DNA from: Rhodoblastus sp963828185
GTDB lineage: Bacteria > Pseudomonadota > Alphaproteobacteria > Rhizobiales > Beijerinckiaceae
Assembly: GCA_963828185.1 (NCBI GenBank)
Contig: CAWHDV010000008.1
Coordinates: forward strand, 1 to 64,000
Direction of reading: 5' to 3'
DNA length: 64,000 nt
The position numbers were made by a program, and so were the translations under genes. Positions 27,461-36,525 of the stretch are shown in pieces; the stretch's first letter is position 1, and the number at the start of each line of letters is the position of its first letter. Below the pieces are notes generated by a model. The model did no database searches and had not been told where the DNA came from. It saw only the letters and a list, made by a program, of their open reading frames with translations.

Positions 27461-29068
27461 ATGATCGACATCACATCGGCCCCGGAACACGAAACCCATC
27501 GCCGGTCGTTCGTCCGGCGTTGGCTCATGGCCACCAACCACAAGGACATCGGCGTGCTCTATCTGAGCGCGGCGACCGTAGCTGGGATCATCGCCGTCAG
27601 CCTGTCGATTGTCATGCGGGCGGAGCTGCAATCGCCCGGGGTTCAGTTCCTCCGCGACGCCGCCGGCAATCCGGACGGACAGCTCTATAATGTCATCGTG
27701 ACCGCGCATGGCGTGTTGATGATGTTCTTCGTCATCATTCCGGCCATGTTCGGCGGATTCGGCAATTATTTCACGCCGCTCCTGATCGGCGCGCCGGACA
27801 TGGCCTTTCCGCGTCTGAACAATTTGAGCTTCTGGTTCTTCGTCGCCGGCCTGACCTTGTTCGTTTCGTCGCTTTTCGTCGGCGACGGGCCGGGGGTCGG
27901 GTGGACGCTCTACCCGCCGCTCTCGGAATCCGGTCAGCCCGGACCCGCGGTCGACATGACGATATTGTCAATCCACTTGTCCGGCGCCTCGTCGATCATG
28001 GCCTCGATCAATTTCATCGCCACCATTCTCAACATGCGCGCGCCCGGCATGAAACTTTTCAAGATGCCGCTTTTTCCCTGGTCGATTCTCTGCACAGCGT
28101 TTCTCATGGTGATTTCCTTGCCGGTGCTCGCCGGGGTCATCACCATGCTGCTGGTCGACCGCAATTTCAGCACAACCTTTTTCGATCCGAACGGCGGCGG
28201 CGATCCGCTGCTGTTCCAGAACCTGTTCTGGTTCTTCGGCCATCCCGAAGTCTACATGATGATCCTGCCGGCCTTCGGCATCATCAGCCAGGTGGTCGCG
28301 ACTTTTTCCAACAAGCCGATCTTCGGCTATTTCGGCATGGTCTACGCGCTGCTCGCCATCACCTTCATCAGCTTCATCGTCTGGGCGCATCATATGTTCG
28401 TGACCGGCATCAGCGAGGATTTGCAGATCTTTTTCTCGATCTCCACGCTGATCATCGCGGTGCCGACGGGGATCAAGGTGTTTTCCTGGCTCGCCACCAT
28501 CTGGGGCGGCAGCCTCGACCTGAAGACGCCGATGCTCTGGGCGCTCGGCTTCGTGTTCGTCTTCACCGTCGGCGGCGTCACCGGCGTCAACCTGGCCACC
28601 CCCGGCTTCGACGTCGTCGCCCACAACACCTATTATGTCGTGGCGCATTTCCATTATGTGATGTCGCTCGGCGCAGCCTTCGGCCTGTTCGCCGGGCTCT
28701 ATTACTGGATCGGCAAGATGAGCGGCCGGCAATATCCGGAATGGGCGGGAAAGCTGCATTTCTGGGCCACTTTCGTCGCCGTGAACATCACCTTCTTCCC
28801 GATGCACATGCTGGGCGCCGAAGGCATGCCGCGCCGGGTGATCGATTATCCGCCGCAATTCGCCGGCTGGAATCTCGTGTCATCGATCGGCGCCTATCTC
28901 GGCGGCCTGGCGTTCCTGTTCGGTCTCGGCGTCTTCGCCTATACGCTCATCGCCGGGCGGCGTGTGACCGAGCCGGATTACTGGGGGCCGGGCGCGACGA
29001 CGCTCGAATGGACCCTGTCGAATCCGCCGCCCGAACATACGTTCCAGACTTTGCCGCGTATCCTTTGA
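27461..29068 (+). CDS. coxA: Cytochrome c oxidase subunit I (haem-copper oxidase, type A)
   Basis: 535 aa with about twelve helices. Haem and CuB ligands are present: His in VTAHGVLMMFF, His and the cross-linked Tyr in FFGHPEVYMM, His-His in WAHHMF, and both His in VVAHFHYVM. The XGHPEVY glutamate marks an A1-type D-channel and GIKVFSW gives the K-channel lysine. It reduces O2 to water and pumps protons. GGGGAGG precedes the ATG. The usual coxC does not follow. Confidence 0.97.
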   Translation: MIDITSAPEHETHRRSFVRRWLMATNHKDIGVLYLSAATVAGIIAVSLSIVMRAELQSPGVQFLRDAAGNPDGQLYNVIVTAHGVLMMFFVIIPAMFGGFGNYFTPLLIGAPDMAFPRLNNLSFWFFVAGLTLFVSSLFVGDGPGVGWTLYPPLSESGQPGPAVDMTILSIHLSGASSIMASINFIATILNMRAPGMKLFKMPLFPWSILCTAFLMVISLPVLAGVITMLLVDRNFSTTFFDPNGGGDPLLFQNLFWFFGHPEVYMMILPAFGIISQVVATFSNKPIFGYFGMVYALLAITFISFIVWAHHMFVTGISEDLQIFFSISTLIIAVPTGIKVFSWLATIWGGSLDLKTPMLWALGFVFVFTVGGVTGVNLATPGFDVVAHNTYYVVAHFHYVMSLGAAFGLFAGLYYWIGKMSGRQYPEWAGKLHFWATFVAVNITFFPMHMLGAEGMPRRVIDYPPQFAGWNLVSSIGAYLGGLAFLFGLGVFAYTLIAGRRVTEPDYWGPGATTLEWTLSNPPPEHTFQTLPRIL

Positions 29069-29089
29069 CAGGCTCGGACGAGGGGCGCC

Positions 29090-30016
29090 ATGAGCGTTTT
29101 CGCGCAGCATCCCGCAAGCGAGGCGCCTGGCGGCCTCCGCGCCTATGCGGCGCTCGCGGCCTTGGGCCTTTTGCTTGCCGGGCTCAGCGCGTCTTATCCG
29201 TCGAGCCTGCCTTTCTGGGCGCCGTGGGACTTTTGCTGGCCCGTCTTTCTTGCCGCGGGCCTCGCCTCGCTGTGGTTCTGGCGCGGCGCGAGGGCTGAAG
29301 GCGGCGCGCTCCCCTGGTTGCGGCGGATTTGCTTTTATGCCGGCGTGGCCCTCATCTATGGCGTCGTGCAGACCCGCTATGAATACATGGCCGAACACAT
29401 GTTCGTCCTGAACCGGATCCAGCATGTCGTCATGCATCACCTGGGGCCGATGCTCATCGCTTTGTCGTGGCCCGGCGCCGCCTTGAAGCGCGGCATGCCG
29501 CCGACGCTGCGCCGGCTGATCGAACATCCGGCGCTCGTCCGCTCCGTTGGCCTCGTCCAGCGCCCGGCGCCGGCGGCGATCCTGTTCGTCGGCCTCATCT
29601 TTTTCTGGCTGGTTCCGGCCATCCACTTCCGCGCGATGATCGACCGCAATCTTTACTGGGTCATGAACTGGAGCATGATCGTCGATGGCCTGCTGTTCTG
29701 GAGCCTGGCGCTCGATCCGCGGCCGTCGCCGCCCGCCCCGGCCTCTTTCGCGACGCGCGGCGCCCTGGCGCTGGCTGTTTTTTTTCCGCAGATCGCCGGC
29801 GGCGCGGCGATCGCCTTCAGCAAGAACGATCTCTATCCCTACTACAATCTCTGCGGCCGGCTGTTTCCCTCGGTCAGCGCGCTGGCCGACCAGCAATTGG
29901 GCGGACTCGTGATCTGGATTCCGCCGGCCATGATGAGCGTCGTCGCGCTCATCATCGTGTTCGACCGGTTCAGGCGCGAGGAGGACCGCAGGGGTCTCTC
30001 GCAGGTCAAGGTGTGA
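29090..30016 (+). CDS. ctaG: Caa3-type oxidase assembly protein CtaG
   Basis: 308 aa, about seven membrane helices, Caa3_CtaG family. His-rich membrane motifs (HMFVLNRIQHVVMHHLGP, then FWLVPAIHFRAMIDRNLYW) suit copper handling during CuB assembly. This is the Bacillus-type membrane CtaG, not the Cox11-type protein that shares the name. It follows coxA by 21 bp and takes the place where coxC would be expected. Confidence 0.88.
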   Translation: MSVFAQHPASEAPGGLRAYAALAALGLLLAGLSASYPSSLPFWAPWDFCWPVFLAAGLASLWFWRGARAEGGALPWLRRICFYAGVALIYGVVQTRYEYMAEHMFVLNRIQHVVMHHLGPMLIALSWPGAALKRGMPPTLRRLIEHPALVRSVGLVQRPAPAAILFVGLIFFWLVPAIHFRAMIDRNLYWVMNWSMIVDGLLFWSLALDPRPSPPAPASFATRGALALAVFFPQIAGGAAIAFSKNDLYPYYNLCGRLFPSVSALADQQLGGLVIWIPPAMMSVVALIIVFDRFRREEDRRGLSQVKV

Positions 30017-30030
30017 CCGGGGCCGCAAAA

Positions 30031-30876
30031 TCAGCGTGGAAGGAAGTCGCGGACGGCCGTCGCGATCTCGGCCGCATGCGTTTCCAGCGCGAAATGGCCA
30101 GTGTCGAAAAAGCGCACAACCGCATCCGGCAGATCGCGCTTGAACGCCTCGGCGCCCGCCGGCAGGAAGAAAGGATCGTTCCTGCCCCATACCGCCAGAA
30201 AGGGCGGCTTGCGGGCGCGGAAATAATTCTGGAAGGTCGGATAGAGCGCGACATTGCTCTTGTAATCGCCGAACAGGTCGAGTTGCGTCTCGTCCGCGCC
30301 GGGTCGGCTCAGATAGAAATTGTCGAGCGAGTAGCCGTCGGGAGAAACGCGCGATGTTTCGGGTACGCCATGCGTGTATTGCCAGATGGTCGTCTCGGGC
30401 TTCAGGAAGGCGCGCAAGGCCGCACGGTTGGCATCGGACGAATCCTGCCAATAGGCGCGGATCGGGTTCCAGCCTTCGCTCAGCCCCTCCTCATAGGCGT
30501 TGCCGTTCTGCGAGACGATCGCTTCAATCCGTTCCGGATGCTTCACCGCCAGCCGGAAGCCCGTCGGTGCGCCGTAATCGAAGACATAAATCGCGTAGCG
30601 ATCGAAGCCGACGATTTCGGTGAAGCGGTCGATCTTGTCGGCGATCCAATCGAAAGTGCAGCCTCGCCCGGGCATGCCGGAATTGCCGAAGCCCGGCATG
30701 TCGGGAGCGATGATGTGGAATCGATCGTCAAGCAGCGGAACGAGATCGCGAAACATGTGGCCGGCGCTCGGAAATCCGTGCAGCAGCAAAAGCTTCGGCG
30801 CAGCCGCCGCGCCGGACTCGCGATAGAAGATCTTGAAGCCGTCCACGTCGGCGGTTCGATAGACGATGGCGGTCAT
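30031..30876 (-). CDS. Alpha/beta hydrolase, haloalkane dehalogenase/epoxide hydrolase-like
   Basis: 281 aa. The oxyanion motif is HGFPSAG, the nucleophile elbow is FDYGAPTG with Asp100 (as in dehalogenases and epoxide hydrolases rather than Ser in esterases), the acid is in WGRNDPFF and the base His in DTGHFALE. The ATG at 30876 has GGAGATGCG in front. It ends 14 bp from ctaG (convergent) and lies 20 bp downstream of the Sco gene on the same strand. The substrate is unknown. Confidence 0.88.
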   Translation of the reverse strand: MTAIVYRTADVDGFKIFYRESGAAAAPKLLLLHGFPSAGHMFRDLVPLLDDRFHIIAPDMPGFGNSGMPGRGCTFDWIADKIDRFTEIVGFDRYAIYVFDYGAPTGFRLAVKHPERIEAIVSQNGNAYEEGLSEGWNPIRAYWQDSSDANRAALRAFLKPETTIWQYTHGVPETSRVSPDGYSLDNFYLSRPGADETQLDLFGDYKSNVALYPTFQNYFRARKPPFLAVWGRNDPFFLPAGAEAFKRDLPDAVVRFFDTGHFALETHAAEIATAVRDFLPR

Positions 30877-30896
30877 GACGCATCTCCGCTCTAACT

Positions 30897-31505
30897 CTAG
30901 CTGGTGAGCCGGTCGAGATCGCTGGCGAAGCCCGCGAGATTGGCGTCGGTCGAAAAGGCGCCCGCGAACAGCAAACGCGCCCGTCCGCTGGCGTCGAACA
31001 CATAGACGGCGGCGCTGTGATCGACCTCGTATTTGTCGGGATCGGGGGAGGGGTTGACCGAATAGGCGACGCGATAGCGCCGCGCCAGCGCGCCGATCTG
31101 GTCTGGCGTGCCGCGCAGGCCCACGAATCGCGGCCCGAACGCGCCGACAAAGCGCCGCAGGGCGACGAGCGTGTCGCGGCCGGGGTCCACGGTGACGAAA
31201 AGCACCCGGACGTCTTCGGCATTCTTTCCAAGCTTGCCGAGAACGGCCGCCAGATTGGCCAGCGTCGCCGGACAGATGTCGGGACAGCTGGTGTAGCCGA
31301 AGGTCAGCATCACGACCTTGCCCAAAAAACTTGCCGCGCTCACCGGCTTGCCGTCGGCCGCGCGGGTCATTGCAAAGGCGAGCGGCGGCAGGCTTCCCGA
31401 AATATCGGCGCCGGTCCACCCGCGCGCCTTGCCGCAGCCCGAGAGCAAGGCTGCGGGAAGGCCGGCGGTCAGCGCGGCGAGAAAGGCTCGGCGCGCCCCA
31501 TCCAT
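30897..31505 (-). CDS. SCO1/SenC family copper chaperone lipoprotein
   Basis: 202 aa. An N-terminal signal with lipobox LLSGC (Cys24) anchors it to the membrane. The thioredoxin-like domain carries the copper ligands Cys74 and Cys78 (TSCPDICP) and His163 (EVDHSAAVYVF). It delivers copper to, or reduces, the CuA centre of subunit II, which fits its place opposite coxBA. It starts 2 bp after the htrA stop, so the two are probably co-transcribed. Confidence 0.94.
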   Translation of the reverse strand: MDGARRAFLAALTAGLPAALLSGCGKARGWTGADISGSLPPLAFAMTRAADGKPVSAASFLGKVVMLTFGYTSCPDICPATLANLAAVLGKLGKNAEDVRVLFVTVDPGRDTLVALRRFVGAFGPRFVGLRGTPDQIGALARRYRVAYSVNPSPDPDKYEVDHSAAVYVFDASGRARLLFAGAFSTDANLAGFASDLDRLTS

Positions 31506-31507
31506 CG

Positions 31508-32998
31508 TCAGGCGTTCTGGAAGGTGAAGGCGACAAAGCGATCGCCCTGGGCGGTCTTGATCTTCATCAGCACGGCCTTGTGGCCCGCCTGCTTGGCGGC
31601 TTCCATATCCGCCCTGACGTCGCTCGGGTTCGACACGTCCTTGCCCGCCACCTGCAGGATGACGTCGCCGTCGGTGAGGCCTTTTTCCGCCGCGACGCCG
31701 TTCGGATCGACGCCGATAATGGCGACGCCGTGGTCGCCCGCGCCCGAAACCTCGCCGGCCGGCGCGAGTTGCAGGCCCAGCAGGGGCGTGTGGACATGCA
31801 ACTCATTCGCCATCGCCATTTTCTGGTTCGGCTGCGCCGCCAGCGTCAGATCGGCGGTTTTTTCCGAGCCGTCGCGCACATAGGTGAGATCGACCTTTGC
31901 GCCCGGCTTCATCGCGCCGACGCTGCGGGTGAGGTCGCCGGCGTTCCTGACCTCCTGGCCGTTGAGCTTGGTGATCACGTCGCCGGCCTGCAGGCCCGCC
32001 TGGGCGGCGGGTGTTCCAGCCTCGGTCTTGTCGACCAGGGCGCCGCTCGCGGTCTTGAGCCCAAGCCCCTCGGCAATGTCCTGGCTGACCGGCTAAATCA
32101 TCACGCCAAGATAGCCGCGCGTCACCACGCCGCCATGTTCGAGCTGGTCGGCCACGGATTCGACAGTGCTGGCGGGAATGTCGAAGGCGACGCCGACGCT
32201 GCCGCCGGACGGCGACATGATCTCCGAATTCACGCCCACCACCTGGCCTTGCAGGTTGAAGCTCGGGCCGCCGGAATTGCCCTTGTTGATCGGCGCGTCG
32301 ATCTGCAGGAAGCTTTCATAGGGACCGGCGCCGATGTCGCGGCCGTGCGCCGAGACGATGCCGGCGGTCACGGTGCCGCCGAGGCCGAACGGATTGCCGA
32401 TGGCGACGACCCAGTCGCCGACATTTGGCTGCGCCTTGGCGAAGGAGACGAAGGGATAGTCGCCCTTCGCATCGACCTTCAGCAGCGCCAAATCGGTCTT
32501 GGGGTCGGTTCCGACCACCTTGGCGGCCAGCGTCTTGCCGTCGGACGTGGTCACGGTGACGGTGCGCGCGTCATCGACGACGTGATTGTTGGTGACGATA
32601 TATCCGTCCGACGAAATGAAGAAGCCCGATCCGAGGCCGATTTCCGGTTGCGGCTTGATCATGCGCGGATCCATGCCGTTTTGCTGCTGGAAGCGCCAGA
32701 AGAATTGCCGCAGCTGCGGAGGCAGATTCTGCATCTCTTCGTTCTTGGTCTCGCTGGCTTGCCGGATGTCCACGCGGACGGAGACGACGGCTGGCATCAC
32801 GCTTTTGACCATCGGCGCGAAAGAGGGCATCGACTGGCCCGACGTCTCGGGCGCCGCGACGGCGGCGGCCTGGGCCGGGGTCGACGAGGCGAGAAGCCTG
32901 TCGCCGACGACCCCGGACGCCAGGAGGGCGACAACCGCCGCCGAAGCCATCAATCGGCTTCCCGGCGCAGTGTGCAAATTGCAATTGCGAATGGACAT
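31508..32998 (-). pseudogene. HtrA/DegP-family serine protease interrupted by an in-frame TAG
   Basis: Intact length would be 496 aa. A signal peptide and trypsin-like domain carry the triad His139 (TNNHVVDD), Asp169 (KTDLALL) and Ser242 (GNSGGPSF). Codon 302, just after GYLGVMI where homologues have Gln, is TAG (32093-32095); the same frame then continues for 194 codons with the rest of PDZ1 and a complete PDZ2 (DVILQVAGKDVSNPSD). A CAG-to-TAG change explains it. The truncated product would keep the catalytic domain but lose both PDZ domains. GGAGCG precedes the ATG at 32998. Confidence 0.85.
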
Positions 32999-33478
32999 GG
33001 GGCGCTCCGTAGCAAAGGTGACCGCTCTTCGCGGTCGATCTTCAACGTCGATCTTCACGGTTCTGGGGGCGATCATGCGCTCGTCACTCTTTGCGGAAGC
33101 TGGCCGGTTTATTAACCTTTGGAAAAGGTCGCAAAGTAATGCCTGAGCGCAACAATTTTGGCGCCGCTCCGAGGCCAGTAAAACCCGGGCGCCGTCGCAT
33201 TGTTCCGCCGCCGGCGCCGGAAGCGGCGAGCCCGCGATTGACATAACGCCATTGACAAGGTTGGCCGGCGCCGTGCTTTTAGCGCCATGCTCAAGCATTT
33301 GCGCGCCGACGGCTCACCGCGATTTTCGCGAGGAAGCCGTTATCGATGCGCGCAAAACAAAGTTATATTTTTAATATTGCTTTTCATGCAAACGCGCCTT
33401 AGATGGCGTGATTTCAAATCCCTTGCGCGGGCGCGTTCACACTGCGCGGCCGCGTGAAAAAAACACGGAGCCTTGAAC
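32999..33478. other. Intergenic region between htrA and fdxA
   Basis: 480 bp without a convincing gene. A hairpin GACCGC-TCTTC-GCGGTC lies in the htrA leader (33020-33036). TTGACA-like -35 hexamers are near 33236 and 33252 on the + strand, and the last 130 bp before fdxA are AT-rich, so promoters for both divergent genes are probably here. Short open frames in this stretch have no recognisable product. Confidence 0.5.
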
Positions 33479-33829
33479 GTGACCTACGTGGTGACGGAAA
33501 ATTGCATCAAGTGCAAATATATGGATTGCGTCGAAGTATGTCCCGTCGACTGCTTCTACGCTGGCGAGAACATGCTGGTCATCAAGCCTGGGGAATGCAT
33601 CGATTGCGGCGTCTGCGTTCCGGAATGCCCGGCGTCGGCGATTTTCGCTGACAATGACCCGAGCATCGAACCGCGCTGGCTGGAGCTCAATCGCAAATAC
33701 GCCGAACTCTGGCCTAACATCATGAACAAGCGCGAAGCGCCCTTTAACGCCGACGCGTGGAATGGCGCAGCCGACAAATTCGCCGAATATTTCAGCGAAA
33801 AGCCGGACGAGGTCGAAACGACGTCTTGA
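33479..33829 (+). CDS. fdxA: 7Fe-8S ferredoxin FdxA
   Basis: 116 aa. The N-terminus TYVVTENCIKCKYMDCVEVC then CPVDCF and the second cluster motif CIDCGVCVPECP give the [3Fe-4S][4Fe-4S] pattern; the C-terminal tail (WLELNRKYAELWPNI) is typical of FdxA. The start is GTG at 33479, with GGAG eight bases upstream; the TTG at 33473 is too close to that site. It could be the electron partner of the neighbouring 2-oxoacid oxidoreductase, which converges on it. Confidence 0.95.
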   Translation: MTYVVTENCIKCKYMDCVEVCPVDCFYAGENMLVIKPGECIDCGVCVPECPASAIFADNDPSIEPRWLELNRKYAELWPNIMNKREAPFNADAWNGAADKFAEYFSEKPDEVETTS

Positions 33830-33838
33830 GCGAAGACG

Positions 33839-35464
33839 CTAGATCGCCTCTGGAACCATGGCGATGGCGCCGCAGGGACATTCCTGCGCGCAGACGCCGC
33901 AGCCCTTGCAATAATCGTATTTGAAGGCGAAGCCCTTGCCGGGGCCGAGTTTCGTCACCGCATTGTCCGGGCAGACGCCGTAACAATTATCGCATTCGAA
34001 ACAATTGCCGCAGGACAGGCAGCGCCGCGCCTCGTAAAGCGCGTTGCCGGCGTCGAGGCCCTGCACCACCTCCTCGAAGGTCGAGGTGCGCCGCGCCATC
34101 TCCAGCACCGGCCGCAGGGTTTTGGGCGCCTCGCCGTAGTACCAGGTGTTGAGCTTGTCGAGGCTCGCCAGCTCATGCGCCGCCGGATGGACGAAAACCT
34201 CGCCGCCAAGCCAGGCGTGAATGTTGCGCGCGGCGAGCTTGCCGTGTCCGACGGCGACCGTCACCGTGCGCTCGGAGGGCACCATGTCGCCGCCGGCGAA
34301 AATGCCCGCGGCGCCGGTCATCATGTTCGGGCCGACCTGCGCCACGCCATCCTTGACCGTGAGCCCTTCGACGCCCGCCAGCAGCGAAAGATCGACATCC
34401 TGCCCCAGGGCGAGAATGACCAAATCCGCCTCGAGCGTCTCGAATTCGCCGGTCGGCTGCGGGAAGCCCTTCTCGTCGAGCGCCATTTTCTCGACGGTGA
34501 TCGAGCCGGCCTCGACGTTCTTGATCGTCGAAAGCCATTTCATCAGCACGCCTTCCTCCAGCGCCTCTTCGAGTTCCGAGTCATGCGCCGGCATTTTTTC
34601 ACGCGTGCGGCGGTAGACGATGACGGCCTCTTCCGCGCCCAGTCGCTTCGCCGTGCGCGCCACGTCGAGCGCGGTGTTGCCGCCGCCATAGACGACGACG
34701 CGCCGTCCGAGCAGCGGCTTTTCCGCGCCCTCCATCGAGCGCAGGACCTGCAGGGCGTCGAGCACCTTGGCCGCCTCGCCCGCCGGGATATAGGCGCGTT
34801 TGGCGATATGCGCGCCGACCGCCAGAAACGCTGCGTCAAACCCGCCCGCCTGCATCGCGGCGCGGATGTTCTCCACCTTGCAGTTGTACTCGATCACGAC
34901 GCCGAGATCGACGATGCGCCGCACTTCGGCGTCGAGGATTTCGCGCGGCAGGCGATATTTCGGGATGCCGAAACGCATCATGCCGCCCGGTGCCGGACCG
35001 GCCTCCTTGATCGTCACGGCATGGCCGAGGCGGGCGAGATGATAGGCGGCGGAAAGCCCGGACGGGCCGGCGCCGACGACCAGCGCCTTCTTGCCCGAAG
35101 GCGTCTCCGGCCTCGCGAAATTCCAGCCGTTGGCGATGGCCTGGTCGCCGAGGAAACGCTCGACCGAATTGATGCCGACGGCGGAATCGAGCGCGGCGCG
35201 ATTGCAGGCGCCTTCGCAGGGGTGATAGCAGACGCGCCCCATCACCGCAGGCAGCGGATTGTTTTGCGTCAGCGAGCGCCAGGCCGCCTCGTAGTCGCCG
35301 CTTTCCGCCAGCGCCAGCCAGCCCTGGATGTCTTCGCCGGCCGGGCAGGCGTGGTTGCACGGCGGCAGGCGATGGACATATTCCGGCCTGACGGTGCGCC
35401 ATGATCCCGTGTGGTTGACCAGCGAGGTGCCGGCGTCAAGCGTGGTGGCGAAGGGATGTTCCAT
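33839..35464 (-). CDS. GltD-like NAD(P)H flavoprotein fused to a two-cluster ferredoxin domain
   Basis: 541 aa. An N-terminal Cys-rich Fe-S domain (PCNHACPAGEDIQGWL; VCYHPCEGAC) precedes a GltD/Nfn-type flavoprotein with an FAD motif (VVGAGPSGLSAAYHLARLG) and an NAD(P) motif (VVVYGGGNTALDVA). The last ~70 residues hold two [4Fe-4S] motifs (CLSCGNCFECDNCYGVCP and CKGCGVCAQECP). Last gene of the por-type operon, 14 bp after the beta subunit: it probably replaces the separate delta ferredoxin subunit and links ferredoxin-level electrons to NAD(P)H. Confidence 0.88.
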   Translation of the reverse strand: MEHPFATTLDAGTSLVNHTGSWRTVRPEYVHRLPPCNHACPAGEDIQGWLALAESGDYEAAWRSLTQNNPLPAVMGRVCYHPCEGACNRAALDSAVGINSVERFLGDQAIANGWNFARPETPSGKKALVVGAGPSGLSAAYHLARLGHAVTIKEAGPAPGGMMRFGIPKYRLPREILDAEVRRIVDLGVVIEYNCKVENIRAAMQAGGFDAAFLAVGAHIAKRAYIPAGEAAKVLDALQVLRSMEGAEKPLLGRRVVVYGGGNTALDVARTAKRLGAEEAVIVYRRTREKMPAHDSELEEALEEGVLMKWLSTIKNVEAGSITVEKMALDEKGFPQPTGEFETLEADLVILALGQDVDLSLLAGVEGLTVKDGVAQVGPNMMTGAAGIFAGGDMVPSERTVTVAVGHGKLAARNIHAWLGGEVFVHPAAHELASLDKLNTWYYGEAPKTLRPVLEMARRTSTFEEVVQGLDAGNALYEARRCLSCGNCFECDNCYGVCPDNAVTKLGPGKGFAFKYDYCKGCGVCAQECPCGAIAMVPEAI

Positions 35465-35478
35465 GGCGCGAATGATCC

Positions 35479-36516
35479 TTACGCTTCTTCGCCGCTTAAA
35501 TCGACGAGGCCATATTCGGCGATATTGGCGTCGCACATCGCCTGCAACCGCGCGACGCGCGGGTCTTCCCCCCCGTCGCGGAACAGATGCGCGAAACGCT
35601 TTTGCGGCCGCAGGTAATCTTCCACCGGAATTTTCCTCCGGATTTTGCGCGCCTGCGTGACCTTGCCGTGCTCGGCCTCGAAGATCGGATAAAGCCCGCA
35701 TTCGACCGCCAGCCGCGCCAGCCGGATCGTGTCCTGCGACGCCGAACCCCAGCCGAGCGGGCAGGGCGTGTTGATCTGGATATAGCGCGCGCCGTGGATC
35801 GACATGGCCTTGGTCACCTTGCGCTCGAGATCGTGCAGGTCAGCCACTGTCGCTGTGGCGACATAGGGAATGTTGTGCGCGACCGCGATCCTCGGCACGG
35901 ATTTTCCCGTGCCGAACACATTGCCCGGCTCCGGGCCCATCGCCGGGGTGGTGGCGGTGCGCGCCGTCGGCGGCGTGGCGGAGGAGCGCTGCACGCCGGT
36001 GTTCATGTAGCCTTCGTTGTCGTAGCAGATGTAGAGCACGTCGTCGTTGCGCTCGAACATGCCCGACAGGCATTGGAAGCCGATGTCGGTGGTGCCGCCG
36101 TCGCCGCCCTGCGCGACGACCCGCACCTCCGTGCGTTTCTTCACCCGCATGGCGGCGGCGACGCCCGTCGCCACGGCGGCGGCGTTGCCGAACAGCGAAT
36201 GCAGCCACGGCAATTGCCAGGAGGTTTCGGGATAGGGCGTGGTGAAGACTTCGAGGCAGCCGGTGGCGTTGACGGCGATAAGATTGTCGCCGGTCGCACG
36301 CATGGCGGCGTCGATGGCGTAGCGCGCGCCGAGCGCCTCGCCGCAGCCCTGGCAGGCGCGGTGGCCGCAGGTGAGCGCGTTCGACCGCTCCAGCGAGGCC
36401 TGCACGCTGCGCTCGTCTTCGTCCACCAGACGGTTGCCGACGGTGAAAGTGCCTTTCTGGTAGTATTTCAGCCTTTGCGCGACTTCATCTGGCGCTTTGG
36501 TTTCGGCTTCGGTCAT
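35479..36516 (-). CDS. porB: 2-oxoacid:ferredoxin oxidoreductase beta subunit (TPP-binding)
   Basis: 345 aa. Fe-S cysteines occur in CGHRACQGCGEALGARYA, and the TPP/Mg motif is GGDGGTTDIGFQCLSGMFER followed by DNEGYMNTG. These fit the beta subunit of four-part pyruvate or 2-ketoacid:ferredoxin oxidoreductases. It follows the alpha gene by 9 bp. The substrate (pyruvate is most likely) is inferred from subunit type only. Confidence 0.9.
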   Translation of the reverse strand: MTEAETKAPDEVAQRLKYYQKGTFTVGNRLVDEDERSVQASLERSNALTCGHRACQGCGEALGARYAIDAAMRATGDNLIAVNATGCLEVFTTPYPETSWQLPWLHSLFGNAAAVATGVAAAMRVKKRTEVRVVAQGGDGGTTDIGFQCLSGMFERNDDVLYICYDNEGYMNTGVQRSSATPPTARTATTPAMGPEPGNVFGTGKSVPRIAVAHNIPYVATATVADLHDLERKVTKAMSIHGARYIQINTPCPLGWGSASQDTIRLARLAVECGLYPIFEAEHGKVTQARKIRRKIPVEDYLRPQKRFAHLFRDGGEDPRVARLQAMCDANIAEYGLVDLSGEEA

Positions 36517-36525
36517 CTCTCGGCC

